Assembly (NCBI RefSeq): GCF_000218545.1
Contig: NC_015671.1
Span: 3,462,442 to 3,526,441, forward strand
Source: Cellulomonas gilvus ATCC 13127
GTDB taxonomy: Bacteria; Actinomycetota; Actinomycetes; Actinomycetales; Cellulomonadaceae
Direction of reading: 5' to 3'
Length of the DNA: 64,000 nt
Both the position numbers and the translations under genes were made by a program. The notes beneath the pieces were generated by a model. It had not been told where the DNA came from, searched no databases, and saw nothing but the letters and a program-made list of their open reading frames with translations. Numbering within the stretch: position 1 is the stretch's first letter; each line of letters opens with the position of its first letter. Below are positions 52,249 to 61,548 of this stretch, piece after piece.

Positions 52249-53277
52249 GTGAGCAGCACACCGTCTGTGCCCGGTCCTTCTCTGTCCGAACCCCTCGTCG
52301 GCGACCGCCTCGGGCGTGCGCCGCGCGTCGCGCTGCTCGCCGGCGGGCTGTCGCACGAACGCGACGTGTCCATGAGGTCGGGGCGCCGCGTCGCCGAGGC
52401 GTTGCGCTCGGCGGGTGTCGAGGTCTCGGTCCATGACGTCGACGCCGACCTGCTCCCGGCACTGGCCGACCTGCAGCCCGACCTCGTGTGGCCCGTGCTG
52501 CACGGTGCGAGCGGCGAGGACGGATCGGTGCGCGACATCGTCCAGCTGTCCGGCCTGCGCCTGCTCGGCACCGGACCGCGTGCGAGCCGGGTCGCCTGGA
52601 GCAAGCCCATCGCCAAGACGGTGGCCGCACGCGCCGGTCTCGAGACGCCGGAGTTCGTGACACTCCCCCAGACCCTGTTCCGCGAGCTCGGCGCGAGCGC
52701 GGTCCTCCGCATGATCGTCGCGCGGCTCGGTCTGCCCGTCGTGGTCAAGCCCTCGCGCGGCGGCTCGGCGCTCGGTGTCTCGCTGGTCCGCGAGGCCGAC
52801 GACCTCCCGCGCGCGATGGTCGAGTGCTTCTCCTACAGCGACACGGCACTCGTCGAGCGCGCCGTCACGGGAACCGAGCTCGCCGCTTCGGTGGTCGACC
52901 TGGGCGAGGGTCCCGTGGCGCTACCCCCGGTCGAGATCGTGGCCGACGGCCCGTACGACTACGACGCGCGGTACAACCCCGGGCGGGTCGAGTACTTCGC
53001 TCCCGCACGCCTGCGCCCTGAGCAGGTCGAGGCGGTGGGCGCGGCCGCCGTCACCGCGCACAGGTCGCTCGGGCTCATGGGCCTGTCGCGCACGGACCTC
53101 ATCCTCGACGAGGACGGCGTGGTGCACTTCCTCGAGGTCAACGTCGCCCCGGGGATGACCGAGACGTCGCTGTTCCCCCAGGCTGCAGAGGCCGCGGGAT
53201 ACAACCTAGGAACCTTGTACCGATCCCTGGTGGCGGCTTCTCTCGCCGCCGAGCCCGCGGGTCTCCGCCCCGTCTGA
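52249..53277 (+). CDS. D-alanine-D-alanine ligase-type ATP-grasp protein
   Basis: 342 residues from GTG 52249. ATP-grasp fold: N-terminal VALLAGGLSHERDVSMRSG, WPVLHGASGEDGSV, VVVKPSRGGSALGVSLV, the metal-binding DLILDEDGVVHFLEVNVAPG and MTETSLFPQAAEAAGYNLG. It resembles D-Ala-D-Ala ligase; whether it is the main one or a related ligase cannot be decided here, as many actinobacteria have a second ddl elsewhere. Convergent with parB, sharing a terminator. Confidence 0.85.
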   Translation: MSSTPSVPGPSLSEPLVGDRLGRAPRVALLAGGLSHERDVSMRSGRRVAEALRSAGVEVSVHDVDADLLPALADLQPDLVWPVLHGASGEDGSVRDIVQLSGLRLLGTGPRASRVAWSKPIAKTVAARAGLETPEFVTLPQTLFRELGASAVLRMIVARLGLPVVVKPSRGGSALGVSLVREADDLPRAMVECFSYSDTALVERAVTGTELAASVVDLGEGPVALPPVEIVADGPYDYDARYNPGRVEYFAPARLRPEQVEAVGAAAVTAHRSLGLMGLSRTDLILDEDGVVHFLEVNVAPGMTETSLFPQAAEAAGYNLGTLYRSLVAASLAAEPAGLRPV

Positions 53278-53287
53278 GCCCTCCTGT

Positions 53288-53305
53288 GGGGCCAGAACCG
53301 GCCCC
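53288..53305. terminator. Hairpin between the ddl-like gene and parB
   Basis: GGGGCC-AGAACC-GGCCCC directly after the ddl-like stop (11 bases) and 45 bases past the parB stop on the other strand. Confidence 0.55.
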
Positions 53306-53350
53306 AAGACCCCGTTCGTGCCGTCCGTCGCACTCGGCCGCGGCCCGGCC

Positions 53351-54487
53351 TCAGCCCCGGAGGAGTCCGGGGTCCTCGGGTGCGAGCGTCTCGAGGATCC
53401 GGTTGAGGTCCTGGACCGACGCAAACTCAACGGTCAGGCGACCACGGGACTTGCCCAGCACCACCTTGACGCGCGTGTCGAGCCGGTCGGACAGCCGCGT
53501 CGCCAGCTCGTCCAGCGCCTCGTTCCGCGCGCCCGCGCGCGGCGCGACCCGTCGTGCCGGGGCCGCCTCGTCCCCGCCGAGCGCCACGATCTCCTCGACC
53601 GCGCGGACCGACAGGCCCTCGGCCACGATGCGCTGCGCCAGGCGCTCGATCGCCGCGCCGTCGCCCAGCCCGAGCAGCGCCCGGGCGTGACCCGCCGAGA
53701 GCACACCTGCAGCAACCCGACGCTGCACCAACGGCGGGAGCTTGAGCAGGCGCAGCGTGTTCGAGATCTGGGGACGCGACCTGTGGATGCGGGTCGCCAG
53801 CTCCTCGTGCGTGCACCCGAAGTCGTCGAGCAGCTGCTGGTAGGCCGCCGCTTCCTCGAGCGGGTTGAGCTGGGCGCGGTGCAAGTTCTCGAGCAGCGCG
53901 TCCCGCAGGAGGTCGCCGTCCTCGGTCTCGCGGACGATCGCCGGGATGGTCTCCAGGCCGGCGGCCTGCGTCGCGCGCCACCGGCGCTCGCCCATGATGA
54001 GCTCGTACCCGTCGGACACCTGCCGCACGACGACCGGCTGCAGCACACCGATCTCGCGGATGGACCCGACGAGCTCCTCGAGCGCGTCCTCGTCGAACAC
54101 CGTCCGCGGCTGGCGGGGGTTCGGCCGGATGCTGCTGGTCGGGAGCTCCGCGAAGTGCGCGCCCGGAACGGGGAGCAAGCCGTCGGGGTCGGCCGCAGCC
54201 GGCCCCTGCGCCTGCGCGGTGGTGGACGACTCCGGGGCCTGGACCGTGCCGTCGGACGCGCCTGCGCCGGTGGCATCCGCCGCGTTCGCCGTCACTGCGC
54301 CGTCCGCAGCGGCGGTCGACGCCGCGCTCTCCGCGGCCTCTGCCTGCTCCGCCTGCTTGTCGGCGGACGGGAAGAACACGTCCACCGGTCGATCACCGGC
54401 CGGCCGGTCGGTGGGTCGCTGGCCATCCAGACCAGCGGGGATCAGGGCCCCGAGCCCACGTCCAAGACCGCGGCGCTTCTCGCTCAT
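53351..54487 (-). CDS. parB: Chromosome-partitioning protein ParB
   Basis: 378 residues from ATG 54487, overlapping the parA stop (ATGA). [14 protein letters not shown] at the start (ParA-stimulating region), an Ala/Glu-rich spacer, the CTP-binding ParB/Srx domain with [20 protein letters not shown] and [12 protein letters not shown], an HTH ([20 protein letters not shown]) and a C-terminal dimerisation domain ([20 protein letters not shown]). It loads on the parS sites listed here and slides as a CTP-gated clamp. Confidence 0.98.
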   Translation of the reverse strand: MSEKRRGLGRGLGALIPAGLDGQRPTDRPAGDRPVDVFFPSADKQAEQAEAAESAASTAAADGAVTANAADATGAGASDGTVQAPESSTTAQAQGPAAADPDGLLPVPGAHFAELPTSSIRPNPRQPRTVFDEDALEELVGSIREIGVLQPVVVRQVSDGYELIMGERRWRATQAAGLETIPAIVRETEDGDLLRDALLENLHRAQLNPLEEAAAYQQLLDDFGCTHEELATRIHRSRPQISNTLRLLKLPPLVQRRVAAGVLSAGHARALLGLGDGAAIERLAQRIVAEGLSVRAVEEIVALGGDEAAPARRVAPRAGARNEALDELATRLSDRLDTRVKVVLGKSRGRLTVEFASVQDLNRILETLAPEDPGLLRG

Positions 54488-56721
54488 CGTGCCTCCTCCG
54501 CGTCCGTATCGGACGTGTTCGTGCTGGTCAGGGATGCGGCGCCGCGTTCGGCGAGCTCGCGTGCAGCCTCGAGGTAGGCGAGCGCACCCGAGGATCCCGC
54601 GTCGTACGTCATGACGGTCTGGCCGTAGCTCGGGGCCTCCGAGATCCGGACCGAGCGCGGGACCGTGGTGCGCAGCGTGCGCTCCGGGAAGTGCTCGCGC
54701 ACCTCGGACGCGACCTGCTGCGCCAGATTGGTCCGGGCGTCGTACATCGTGAGAAGGATCGTCGAGACGTGCAGGTCGCGGTTGAGGTGCGCCTGGATCA
54801 GCTGGATGGTCTTCAGCAGCTGGCTCAGACCCTCCAGCGCGTAGTACTCGCACTGGATCGGGATCAGCACCTCACGCGCCACGACGAACGCGTTGACGGT
54901 GAGGAGTCCGAGGCTCGGCGGGCAGTCGACGAACACGTAGTCGATCCGCGAGAGCCCGTTGTCCAGCCGCCACTGGAGGTAGGTGTCGAGCGCACTCCGC
55001 AGCCGGGTCTCGCGCGCGACCATCGAGACGAGCTCGATCTCGGCACCCGAGAGGTCGATCGTCGCGGGAAGGCACCACAGGTTCGGGACGTCCGGGCTCT
55101 CCTGGACCGCGTCCGCGATCGGCGCACCCTCGACCAGCACCTCGTAGATCGACGGCGTCCCCGCACGGTGCTCGATGCCCAGCGCCGTGGACGCGTTGCC
55201 CTGCGGGTCGTTGTCGAGCACCAGGACGTTCAGCCCGGACTGCGCCAGGGCGGCCGCGATGTTGACCGTGGTCGTGGTCTTCCCGACGCCGCCCTTCTGG
55301 TTGGCCACCGTGATCACGCGTGTCTCGAGCGGCTCCGGGAACCGCCGGCCCCGCAGCTCGATGCGCCGGCGTGCGTCCACCTCGAGCTCCGCCATGAGGG
55401 GTGTCTCGTGCGTGGCGCGCGGGAGGCTCTCGACGAGCGCCGCGCGGCGCAGCTCGTCGGGGTCGAGGTCGTCCGTCATCTCTCCGTCACGCTCTTCGGC
55501 ACCAGGGGCGGGCACCGTCGCGGTGCCCGATCCATTGTCCTGTGCCTCGCCGTGTGCCTCGGACCATGTGGCGTGGTCCGCACCGGACCCATCGGTCTGA
55601 TGAACCGTCGTGGGGGTCGTTTCACGTGAAACGGAGGCGCGCTCGTCCCGCGTGTCCCCCATAGAGGTGCGTGCTGTTTCACGTGGAACATCCGTCGCCT
55701 CGCCAGCTGTGTCCTCGCGAGCGTCGGTCGGGACTCCCACTCCCCACGTTTCCGCCCACGCGGACACCCGCGCCGCGCCCTCCTCCCCCGCGCGGGGGTC
55801 GGATGCGTGGCGGGCGGGCGCGCCGTCCTGCCGGCCAGGGGCGGCCCCGACAGCTCCACGGTCGGCCGAGCCGATCTCGCTCGTCGTCGCGTGCTCGGCC
55901 AGGCTCACCGCGGCTGACGTCGCGCTCTCCGTGGGCGTGGCGGGGCTCGTCGAAGCGGAGGCCGTCGAGTCCGCCGTGACGCGCGTCCCCGCGCTAGCGG
56001 GGTCGGTCGAGGTGAGGTCCGTCGAGCCCTGCCCCGGGCTGGCCGCCGTCGCGCGGGCGTCGACCCCATCCGCAGCCGTGGGGCTCGTCGCGTCCGCTGA
56101 CGGGCCCACAACCGGTGCGGAGGCTTCCGACCGCCACGAAGACTGCGCCGACCGATCACCGGTCGGCGCGTCGCCGCCCTGCTGCTCGCCGGCGTGCGCC
56201 CGGGCGGTCAGCGGGGTCAACCGGTGCGGCGAGGTGTTGGTCGCGTGCGCCGTATCGCTCATGGTGTGCGCCGTGGCGCTGCTCTCGTGCGCCATGGTGC
56301 TGCTCCGGTGGGCCGTGGCGCTGATCGGGTGGGGCGCGGCCTCAGACGCTAGATCCGACCTGGCTGGCTCCGCCGGGCCAGTGGTCTCAGCTGACGCTGC
56401 CGCAGGCCACGAGCGGGGCGCCTGCTCCTCGCCCGTAGGGCCGAACCCGACCACCGCAACGTCGCGTGCCTCATCAGAGCGACGCGGGTCTGCGGCGATG
56501 GCGGGATCCGCGCGTGACGCCGTTACCGTCAACGAGTCGGGGGCGACGCCCGAGGCTGCGACCGGCGACCCGGGCTCGCCGTCGGTCGCGCCTCCCGGGG
56601 CCCATGCCGCGCGCGGCGGTTCAGCAGGTGAAGCGTGCGCCGGTCCTTCGGCCGCAACGGAAGGGCGGGGCTCCGCCGGCCGGTCCTCGGACCGCTTCGA
56701 CTGCTTGCGCCTACCGAACAC
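54484..56721 (-). CDS. parA: ParA ATPase with a 414-residue low-complexity N-terminal extension
   Basis: 745 residues if started at GTG 56721; the ParA core alone would start at ATG 55479 (331 residues). The core has the deviant Walker [21 protein letters not shown], Walker [14 protein letters not shown] and the C-terminal [17 protein letters not shown]. The extension is Ala/Ser/Thr/Glu-rich, apparently disordered, and includes a TAH/MAH repeat ([19 protein letters not shown]). It is open for 1.24 kb in frame, begins [14 protein letters not shown] after a GGGGGG stretch, and overlaps the rsmG end by 11 bases, which favours coupling. Two parS sites lie in it, read as VSRET and VPRET. The ATG 55479 alternative has its only GGAG too close. 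Confidence 0.85.
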   Translation of the reverse strand: MFGRRKQSKRSEDRPAEPRPSVAAEGPAHASPAEPPRAAWAPGGATDGEPGSPVAASGVAPDSLTVTASRADPAIAADPRRSDEARDVAVVGFGPTGEEQAPRSWPAAASAETTGPAEPARSDLASEAAPHPISATAHRSSTMAHESSATAHTMSDTAHATNTSPHRLTPLTARAHAGEQQGGDAPTGDRSAQSSWRSEASAPVVGPSADATSPTAADGVDARATAASPGQGSTDLTSTDPASAGTRVTADSTASASTSPATPTESATSAAVSLAEHATTSEIGSADRGAVGAAPGRQDGAPARHASDPRAGEEGAARVSAWAETWGVGVPTDAREDTAGEATDVPRETARTSMGDTRDERASVSRETTPTTVHQTDGSGADHATWSEAHGEAQDNGSGTATVPAPGAEERDGEMTDDLDPDELRRAALVESLPRATHETPLMAELEVDARRRIELRGRRFPEPLETRVITVANQKGGVGKTTTTVNIAAALAQSGLNVLVLDNDPQGNASTALGIEHRAGTPSIYEVLVEGAPIADAVQESPDVPNLWCLPATIDLSGAEIELVSMVARETRLRSALDTYLQWRLDNGLSRIDYVFVDCPPSLGLLTVNAFVVAREVLIPIQCEYYALEGLSQLLKTIQLIQAHLNRDLHVSTILLTMYDARTNLAQQVASEVREHFPERTLRTTVPRSVRISEAPSYGQTVMTYDAGSSGALAYLEAARELAERGAASLTSTNTSDTDAEEAR
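55619..55632. promoter_or_regulatory. parS site (inside parA coding sequence)
   Basis: GTTTCACGTGAAAC, perfect palindrome. Confidence 0.95.
55676..55689. promoter_or_regulatory. parS site (inside parA coding sequence)
   Basis: GTTTCACGTGGAAC, 57 bases from the previous site; matches the parS consensus. Confidence 0.93.
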
Positions 56722-57379
56722 CTCGACCCCCCGTCTGGGCCACCACGACGCGTGTCGGCTCGACGCCGTCGATCGTCCCGGTGACATGCAGCTCCACTGC
56801 GGTGACCTTGGCCCGCTGCGCGGCTCGCCGCGCCGCAGCGATCTCCTCCTGCGCCCGCTCCCCCTTCAGCGCCACGAGGCGACCCCCAGGTGCAAGAAGC
56901 GGGGTGGCCCAGGCGTAGAGCTTGTCGAGGGCTGCCACAGCACGAATCGTCACCGCATCGACCTGCAGGTCGAGCGCCTCCTGTGCTCGTCCGCGCCGCA
57001 CCTCCGCATTGGACAGCCCGAGTTCGGCGACGACCTCGAGGAGCCAGTCGGTGCGGCGCTCCATCGGCTCGAGCAGCACCACGTGCGAGCCGGGCCGCAT
57101 GGCGGCCACGACGACGCCCGGCAGCCCGGCGCCACTCCCGAGGTCAACGATCGTCCCTGCCGACGGCAGGTGGGGAACGGCCGCGGCGGAGTTCAGCAGG
57201 TGCCGCTCCCACAGCCGGCCCACCTCACGCGGCCCGATCAGGCCACGCAGGACGCCCTGCTGCGTCAAGAGCTCGTGGAAGCGGCTCACAGCCGCCCACG
57301 CGTCACCGAAGAACTGGGGCAGTCGCTCGTCGCCGGTGAGTGGATCGCGCTCCACCACCGCGTCGTCGCCTGAAGTCAC
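56711..57379 (-). CDS. rsmG: 16S rRNA (guanine-N7) methyltransferase RsmG
   Basis: 222 residues. SAM-binding IVDLGSGAGLPGVVVAAMRPG, LLEPMERRTDWLLEVV, VTIRAVAALDKLYAWATPLL and LVALKGERAQEEI. Methylates G527 (E. coli numbering) of 16S rRNA. Upstream of parA in the same transcript, as in most actinobacteria; a parS site lies 13 bases before its start. Confidence 0.97.
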   Translation of the reverse strand: MTSGDDAVVERDPLTGDERLPQFFGDAWAAVSRFHELLTQQGVLRGLIGPREVGRLWERHLLNSAAAVPHLPSAGTIVDLGSGAGLPGVVVAAMRPGSHVVLLEPMERRTDWLLEVVAELGLSNAEVRRGRAQEALDLQVDAVTIRAVAALDKLYAWATPLLAPGGRLVALKGERAQEEIAAARRAAQRAKVTAVELHVTGTIDGVEPTRVVVAQTGGRGVR

Positions 57380-57391
57380 GAGCTGCCCTTC

Positions 57392-57405
57392 GTTCCACGT
57401 GAAAC
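57392..57405. promoter_or_regulatory. parS site upstream of rsmG
   Basis: GTTCCACGTGAAAC. Confidence 0.93.
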
Positions 57406-57846
57406 ATCGCTACTCATCGGGCCGGATACCCCGCCGTCCAATAGCGTCTGGACGCCGCGGACGGGCGCTGCCTGCACGAACGCCCCACCGTACCGGGTGA
57501 CAAGCGTCGCCAGCGCGAGGGCCCCCAACTGTGCATGTGGTGTCCTGTCGCGGGACTCACACCGACCGACCACGTCGTGCCACCCCAACCACGCTCGTGA
57601 GCGCTGTCGGGCGCTCCGCCCGAAGAACCGCCCCATGCGGTCGCGGCTCGGGCGCACGCTCTGGTGGCAGCATGCCCTCCCGCTGTCCAGAGCGTGCAGC
57701 GCCCCATCAGCAGGCGCTTGTGGCTCCGAGCCCGTGGCTCCCGGGGGTGTCGCGGCGCGCTCCCGCTGGTGCGCGCTACCCCGACCGTGCTGGCGCCGTT
57801 GCGCCCCGCCTCCACACCACCAGCCATGCCGCGACCCGGCATGTCC

Positions 57847-57860
57847 GTTCCACGTGAAAC
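57847..57860. promoter_or_regulatory. parS site
   Basis: GTTCCACGTGAAAC. Confidence 0.93.
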
Positions 57861-57976
57861 GGTGCCGGGTCTGGTGACCGCACGCCACCGCAGGAATGAG
57901 GCCCAGCTGGCTCACCCCCGGGGGTCGGCGCCAGGGCGTCCACACCACCATCGACAGCCAGCGCGCCTCGCCACGC

Positions 57977-58043
57977 GCACACGCCCCTCGTGACTCTCCG
58001 CGCCTCACACGGCGCACACGCCCCTCGTGACTCTCCGCGCCTC
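57977..58043. repeat. Direct repeat, 30 bp at a 37-bp period
   Basis: GCACACGCCCCTCGTGACTC and the following 10 bases occur at 57977-58006 and identically at 58014-58043. Confidence 0.85.
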
Positions 58044-58551
58044 GAGTCGCCGGTCGCGCTCGTCACACCGCTCGACCCTCGCGTCGAGGCCCAGGCGTCC
58101 GCGTGCGCAGACTCTGAGCGGCGTCTCGGCGCGTACGCGCCTCGGGCGGGTTCGCATCGACCATGCCACCTTGCCCGCAGTCGCCGCGCGCGCCCCCTGG
58201 CGGCCCGGTGTCCACGCCTGCGTCCTCGTGCGTAGGCCGGGTCCGCCGTGGCGGCTGACCATCTGTCACGCGATCTGCCCGAGGCGAGGCTGGGGCCGGA
58301 GAGTCAGCCACCGGCTGAGGAGCCGCCGCGGATCGACGCCTCGGCCGGGAGCGCCGGCACCAACTCCCACTGCCCGGCGTCCGGTTGGCGGGAGCAGGAG
58401 GGCAGCCCTGCCCGAGCGGTGAGACGGTCGCAGTGCCCGCAGGAACGCAGCCCCCACGGGCGCCGAACGCGCTGCCACGTCGCTCGACTGCTCGCGGCGA
58501 TGACACGGGCCCGAGCTGAGTTCCGAGCCGACTGCAGCGACGGCGGCCCGC

Positions 58552-58565
58552 GTTTCACGTGAAAC
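58552..58565. promoter_or_regulatory. parS site
   Basis: GTTTCACGTGAAAC. Confidence 0.95.
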
Positions 58566-58892
58566 AGCATGCGCTGCCCGCGCACTCGTCAGGCGTCCGT
58601 CCTCTAAGGGACTTCCTCGGTGGCGGACTGCAGCTGCTCGACGACCGGCGCATCAGCACCCGGCGACCCGACCGCGATCCGGTCCAACCGCTCGGCCCCG
58701 CCGCCTCGAGACCGACACCGACACGCACGCCGACAACCGGTCGGGGTCGCCCCGCCAGAGCCCGGTCGCGGCGACTGCCGAGGCGTCCATGACGACCATG
58801 TCGGCGGGGTGGGCAGTGCGCGGTCGGTTGCCTCGTCCCTGGCCCGCGGGAATGTCTCCCAAGAGCAGCGTCGTGAGCGGCAGACTGATGGT

Positions 58893-59372
58893 GTGGGGCA
58901 CACCGTGATTCAGGTTCCCGTACCGGCGATTGCGCCGATCGCTGCACGCCTCATGTCCGCACCCGTGTGCCCGCACGTCACCGTGCTCGGTCCATTCGTC
59001 GATCGGGACGACGTCGATGACGAACTCGTGGGCACCATCCGTGAGGTCCTGGATCCAGTTCGAGCCTTCGACTTCGAGCTGTCCGCGGTCGGTCACTTCA
59101 GCGGTGGGCTGACGTATCTGACGCCCACTCCCGCCAGGCCGTTCATCCAGCTCACGGTCCTGCTCGCGGACGCCTTCCCGGAGTGGCCGCCATACGGCGG
59201 CGCGTTCGACGAAGTCGTCCCGCACCTGTCGATCGGAGAGGCGCTTCCCCGTTCTGACGTCGCCGGGCTGAGGGAGTTGCTCCCTATCAGCGCGCGAGCG
59301 GACGAGGTGACCCTCACCTGGTGGTCGGAGCGCGCCGCCGACGTGCTCGTGCGCTTTCCGCTCCGGCCGTAG
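58893..59372 (+). CDS. 2'-5' RNA ligase (2H phosphoesterase) family protein
   Basis: 159 residues from GTG 58893; GTG 58905 is an alternative. The opening VGHTVIQVPVPAIAPI and the two 2H motifs, HVTVLGPF (HxT) and HLSIG (HxS), are in place about 90 residues apart. These enzymes open cyclic phosphodiesters or ligate 2'-5' RNA ends; the in vivo substrate is unknown. It stands alone amid gene-poor DNA. Confidence 0.85.
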   Translation: MGHTVIQVPVPAIAPIAARLMSAPVCPHVTVLGPFVDRDDVDDELVGTIREVLDPVRAFDFELSAVGHFSGGLTYLTPTPARPFIQLTVLLADAFPEWPPYGGAFDEVVPHLSIGEALPRSDVAGLRELLPISARADEVTLTWWSERAADVLVRFPLRP

Positions 59373-59724
59373 CAGCGACTTGCGCCGATGATGGCGAGGA
59401 CCAGACCCCCGCGATCGGCGACAGCATGCTGTCGCACCTGGTGGTCAGCGCTCGTCACTGCCTGACAGGCAGCAGCGATTCGACGACCTCGCAGCACCGC
59501 CAGGGTTGGTCGTGTCAGTGATGGGGCGGCCGCTTGGTCAGCCGCGGCGTGCAGCGGCGCTGGCGGTCGCAGGTCTCGGGTGTGACCGAGAGACTCCGTG
59601 GTCAGGCACGAGTCGTGCATGAGGAGTGAGCCCAGTCCCCAGGACCCCACCAGAGCAGGTGCGCGACGTTCTGGCCAAGGCACGCCCGAAGGCGCCTCTG
59701 CGGGTCGACGTGCTTCGTCCCGGA

Positions 59725-59738
59725 GTTCCACGTGACCC
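59725..59738. promoter_or_regulatory. Degenerate parS-like site
   Basis: GTTCCACGTGACCC: differs from GTTCCACGTGAAAC at two positions in one arm. May be a decayed site. Confidence 0.4.
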
Positions 59739-59842
59739 AGCCCGACCTCACCCTCCCCGTAGCCACCGTCCTCACGCCGCTCGAGGTCGACGTGCCACCG
59801 CGTGACGATCAGCGACCGGCGCTTGTCGAGCGGAGGTACGCG
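59732..59842 (+). pseudogene. Decayed paralogue of the adjacent DUF4406-like gene
   Basis: VTQPDLTLPVATVLTPLEVD followed by VPPRDDQRPAL aligns with VIQRDLTIAGAIVLAPVELD and VPLSEHQWRAL in the intact gene starting at 59941. The 5' part with the CGSMRF motif and the C-terminal half are gone. Confidence 0.6.
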
Positions 59843-59940
59843 GCGCCTTGCCCGCACCCGCACTTACACTCGCCCGGGCGACGCCGTCGTGGTCTGTCCG
59901 CGGACGGAAGCCGGTCCGCGAGCGTTGCACAGGAGGCGAC

Positions 59941-60249
59941 ATGGATCCCGATAAGCGTCCGGAGGTCGTGTGCCTCTGCGGGTCGATGCGCTTCGTCCAG
60001 GAGCTCCGCGTCATCCAGCGCGACCTCACCATCGCCGGCGCGATCGTGCTCGCGCCAGTCGAGCTCGACGTGCCGCTGAGTGAGCATCAGTGGCGTGCAC
60101 TGGGTGCGCTGCACCTGCGGAGGATCGACATCGCTGACAGGGTCGTGGTCGTCAACCCGGGCGGCTACCTCGGCCCCTCCACCTCCCGCGAGATCGAGTA
60201 CGCCAGCGCGGCAGGGAAGCCGATCACCTACACGCACGGTTCGACCTGA
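59941..60249 (+). CDS. DUF4406/nucleoside-2-deoxyribosyltransferase-like protein
   Basis: 102 residues, with AGGAGG 6 bases before the ATG. VVCLCGSMRFVQELRVIQRD, then DIADRVVVVNPGGYLGPSTS and REIEYASAAGKPITY follow the pattern of small deoxyribosyltransferase-like proteins (NPGGYxGxST, E in REIEYA). Members may cleave N-glycosidic bonds; true substrate unknown. A broken relative lies just upstream. Confidence 0.85.
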   Translation: MDPDKRPEVVCLCGSMRFVQELRVIQRDLTIAGAIVLAPVELDVPLSEHQWRALGALHLRRIDIADRVVVVNPGGYLGPSTSREIEYASAAGKPITYTHGST

Positions 60250-60947
60250 CCCGTCGCTGATGCTGGAACGACCACCCGCCCGGTGCGGGTGGGACGCGGC
60301 TCGGCCGTGGGAGCCCGCTGCGCACCAACCCGGGCGACTCGCACCAACCGCCGTGGGCCAGGGACCGAGGCGGCCACTCACTGCCAGACCGTCGGCGGCG
60401 GCTGGGGTCGACCACGCCAGTGCACGGAGACCGACCACGGTCGGCTGCGTACCCCAGGGCCGTGGATGCGCGCGGAGGCCCGGCGGGCCGCTCGTCCCGG
60501 CGCCCCGCGGCACCACCGCCGCAGCAATCAACCGAACGGACCGAGCGTGCGTCGAGCGGGGTCGGCTGCGATCGACCGGCTCGCGAGCGTGCCTCCACAC
60601 CACGCCGCGGCGGGCCGACCAAGACGCCACGTGGCGCGCGCGAGGTTCGACCATCACCCGAGGCGAAGGGCTGCCGCTCCCCCGGGTAGCGAAGGTGTCC
60701 CGACGTGCCCTCGTCGGAGGGGAGACGCGGCCTCCGCTGGCACGCGCGTTTCACGTGAAACGGCCCAGCGCGACCGCCTTCTCACCGACGTGCACGGCAC
60801 TCCGAGCGCCCACGCGGCTGCTGAGAACGAGTTCCCCACACGCACGAGCGACGACCTCGCGGCCGCCGTGTAGCCCCGGCCCCGACGGCCGCGCCGCCGG
60901 TCGGCCCGCCCCGAGCTGCTGACAGCGGGCTGGGCCCTACACGCACA
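60250..60947. other. Gene-poor stretch with one parS site
   Basis: About 700 bases of very GC-rich sequence; no convincing gene. Holds the parS site at 60748 and ends at the terminator of the jag operon. Confidence 0.6.
60748..60761. promoter_or_regulatory. parS site
   Basis: GTTTCACGTGAAAC; the exact site closest to oriC in this window. Confidence 0.95.
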
Positions 60948-60981
60948 GAGCGGGCGACATCAGTGAAGATGTCGCCCGCTC
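60948..60981 (-). terminator. Terminator of the rpmH-jag operon
   Basis: Perfect 14-bp arms GAGCGGGCGACATC and GATGTCGCCCGCTC around AGTGAA, starting 16 bases after the jag stop. Confidence 0.9.
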
Positions 60982-60996
60982 GTGGTCCTTCACCGC

Positions 60997-61503
60997 TCAG
61001 GCGGGCCGGACCACCACGTGCCGCTGCGGCTCGACGCCGTCCGAGTCGCTCACCAGGCCGGCCTCGGCAACGGCGTCGTGCACCACCTTGCGCTCGAACG
61101 GGTTCATCGGCTCGAGCGCGACCGGCTCGCCGGTCTCCTTGACGCGGGCGACGGCATCGCGTGCCACGGCGGCGAGCGCGGTGCGACGATCGGCGCGATA
61201 TCCGGCCACGTCGAGCATGAGACGGCTGCGCTCCCCCGTCTTGGCCTGCACGGCCAGGCGCGTGAGCTCCTGAAGGGCGTCCAGCACCTCACCGTCGCGG
61301 CCGGCGAGCCGACGCAGGGAGCGGTCGGCCGGGTCCTCGGACACGATCTCGACGGCGGCACGACCGTGATCGACGTCGATGTCGATGTCACCGTCGAGGT
61401 CGGCGATGTCGAGGAGCTCCTCGAGGTAGTCGGCCGCGATCTCGCCCTCCTCCTCGAGCCGGGAGGTGGAGTCGCGGGTCTCCGCGTCGGGCTGGGTCGT
61501 CAT
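60997..61503 (-). CDS. jag: RNA-binding protein Jag/KhpB (KH-R3H)
   Basis: 168 residues. A short acidic N-terminus (EEEGEIAADYLEELLDIADL), a KH domain with LRRLAGRDGEVLDALQELTR, and an R3H domain with RADRRTALAAVARDAVARV and MNPFERKVVHDAV. It binds RNA as part of the KhpA/KhpB system. It follows yidC by 45 bases, as usual. The family's Jag_N domain is absent, as in other actinobacteria. Confidence 0.95.
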   Translation of the reverse strand: MTTQPDAETRDSTSRLEEEGEIAADYLEELLDIADLDGDIDIDVDHGRAAVEIVSEDPADRSLRRLAGRDGEVLDALQELTRLAVQAKTGERSRLMLDVAGYRADRRTALAAVARDAVARVKETGEPVALEPMNPFERKVVHDAVAEAGLVSDSDGVEPQRHVVVRPA

Positions 61504-61548
61504 GGGTGATCTCCGATCTGGGATGCGGGTCGTCGCGTCAGGGCGACG

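Larger units (their letters stand above)
57406..58892. other. Gene-poor segregation region with parS sites
   Basis: About 1.5 kb without a convincing gene. Open frames on both strands (for example 58017-57376 minus) have no ribosome site or family pattern. It holds two further parS sites and a short direct repeat. Possibly kept gene-free as a landing zone for ParB, or the remains of lost genes. Confidence 0.6.
59373..59940. other. Gene-poor stretch with a decayed gene fragment
   Basis: About 570 bases without an intact gene. The only recognisable content is a degenerate parS-like site and the remnant of a DUF4406-like gene at 59732-59842. Confidence 0.6.

Noticed and set aside
55610..57373. 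587-codon plus-strand frame opposite parA and rsmG
   Set aside because: Antisense to conserved rsmG and the parA extension; the parA-frame version is supported by continuity with the ParA core.
57376..58017. 213-codon minus-strand frame before rsmG
   Set aside because: No ribosome site, low-complexity residues, and it covers two parS sites; codon positions show no coding bias.
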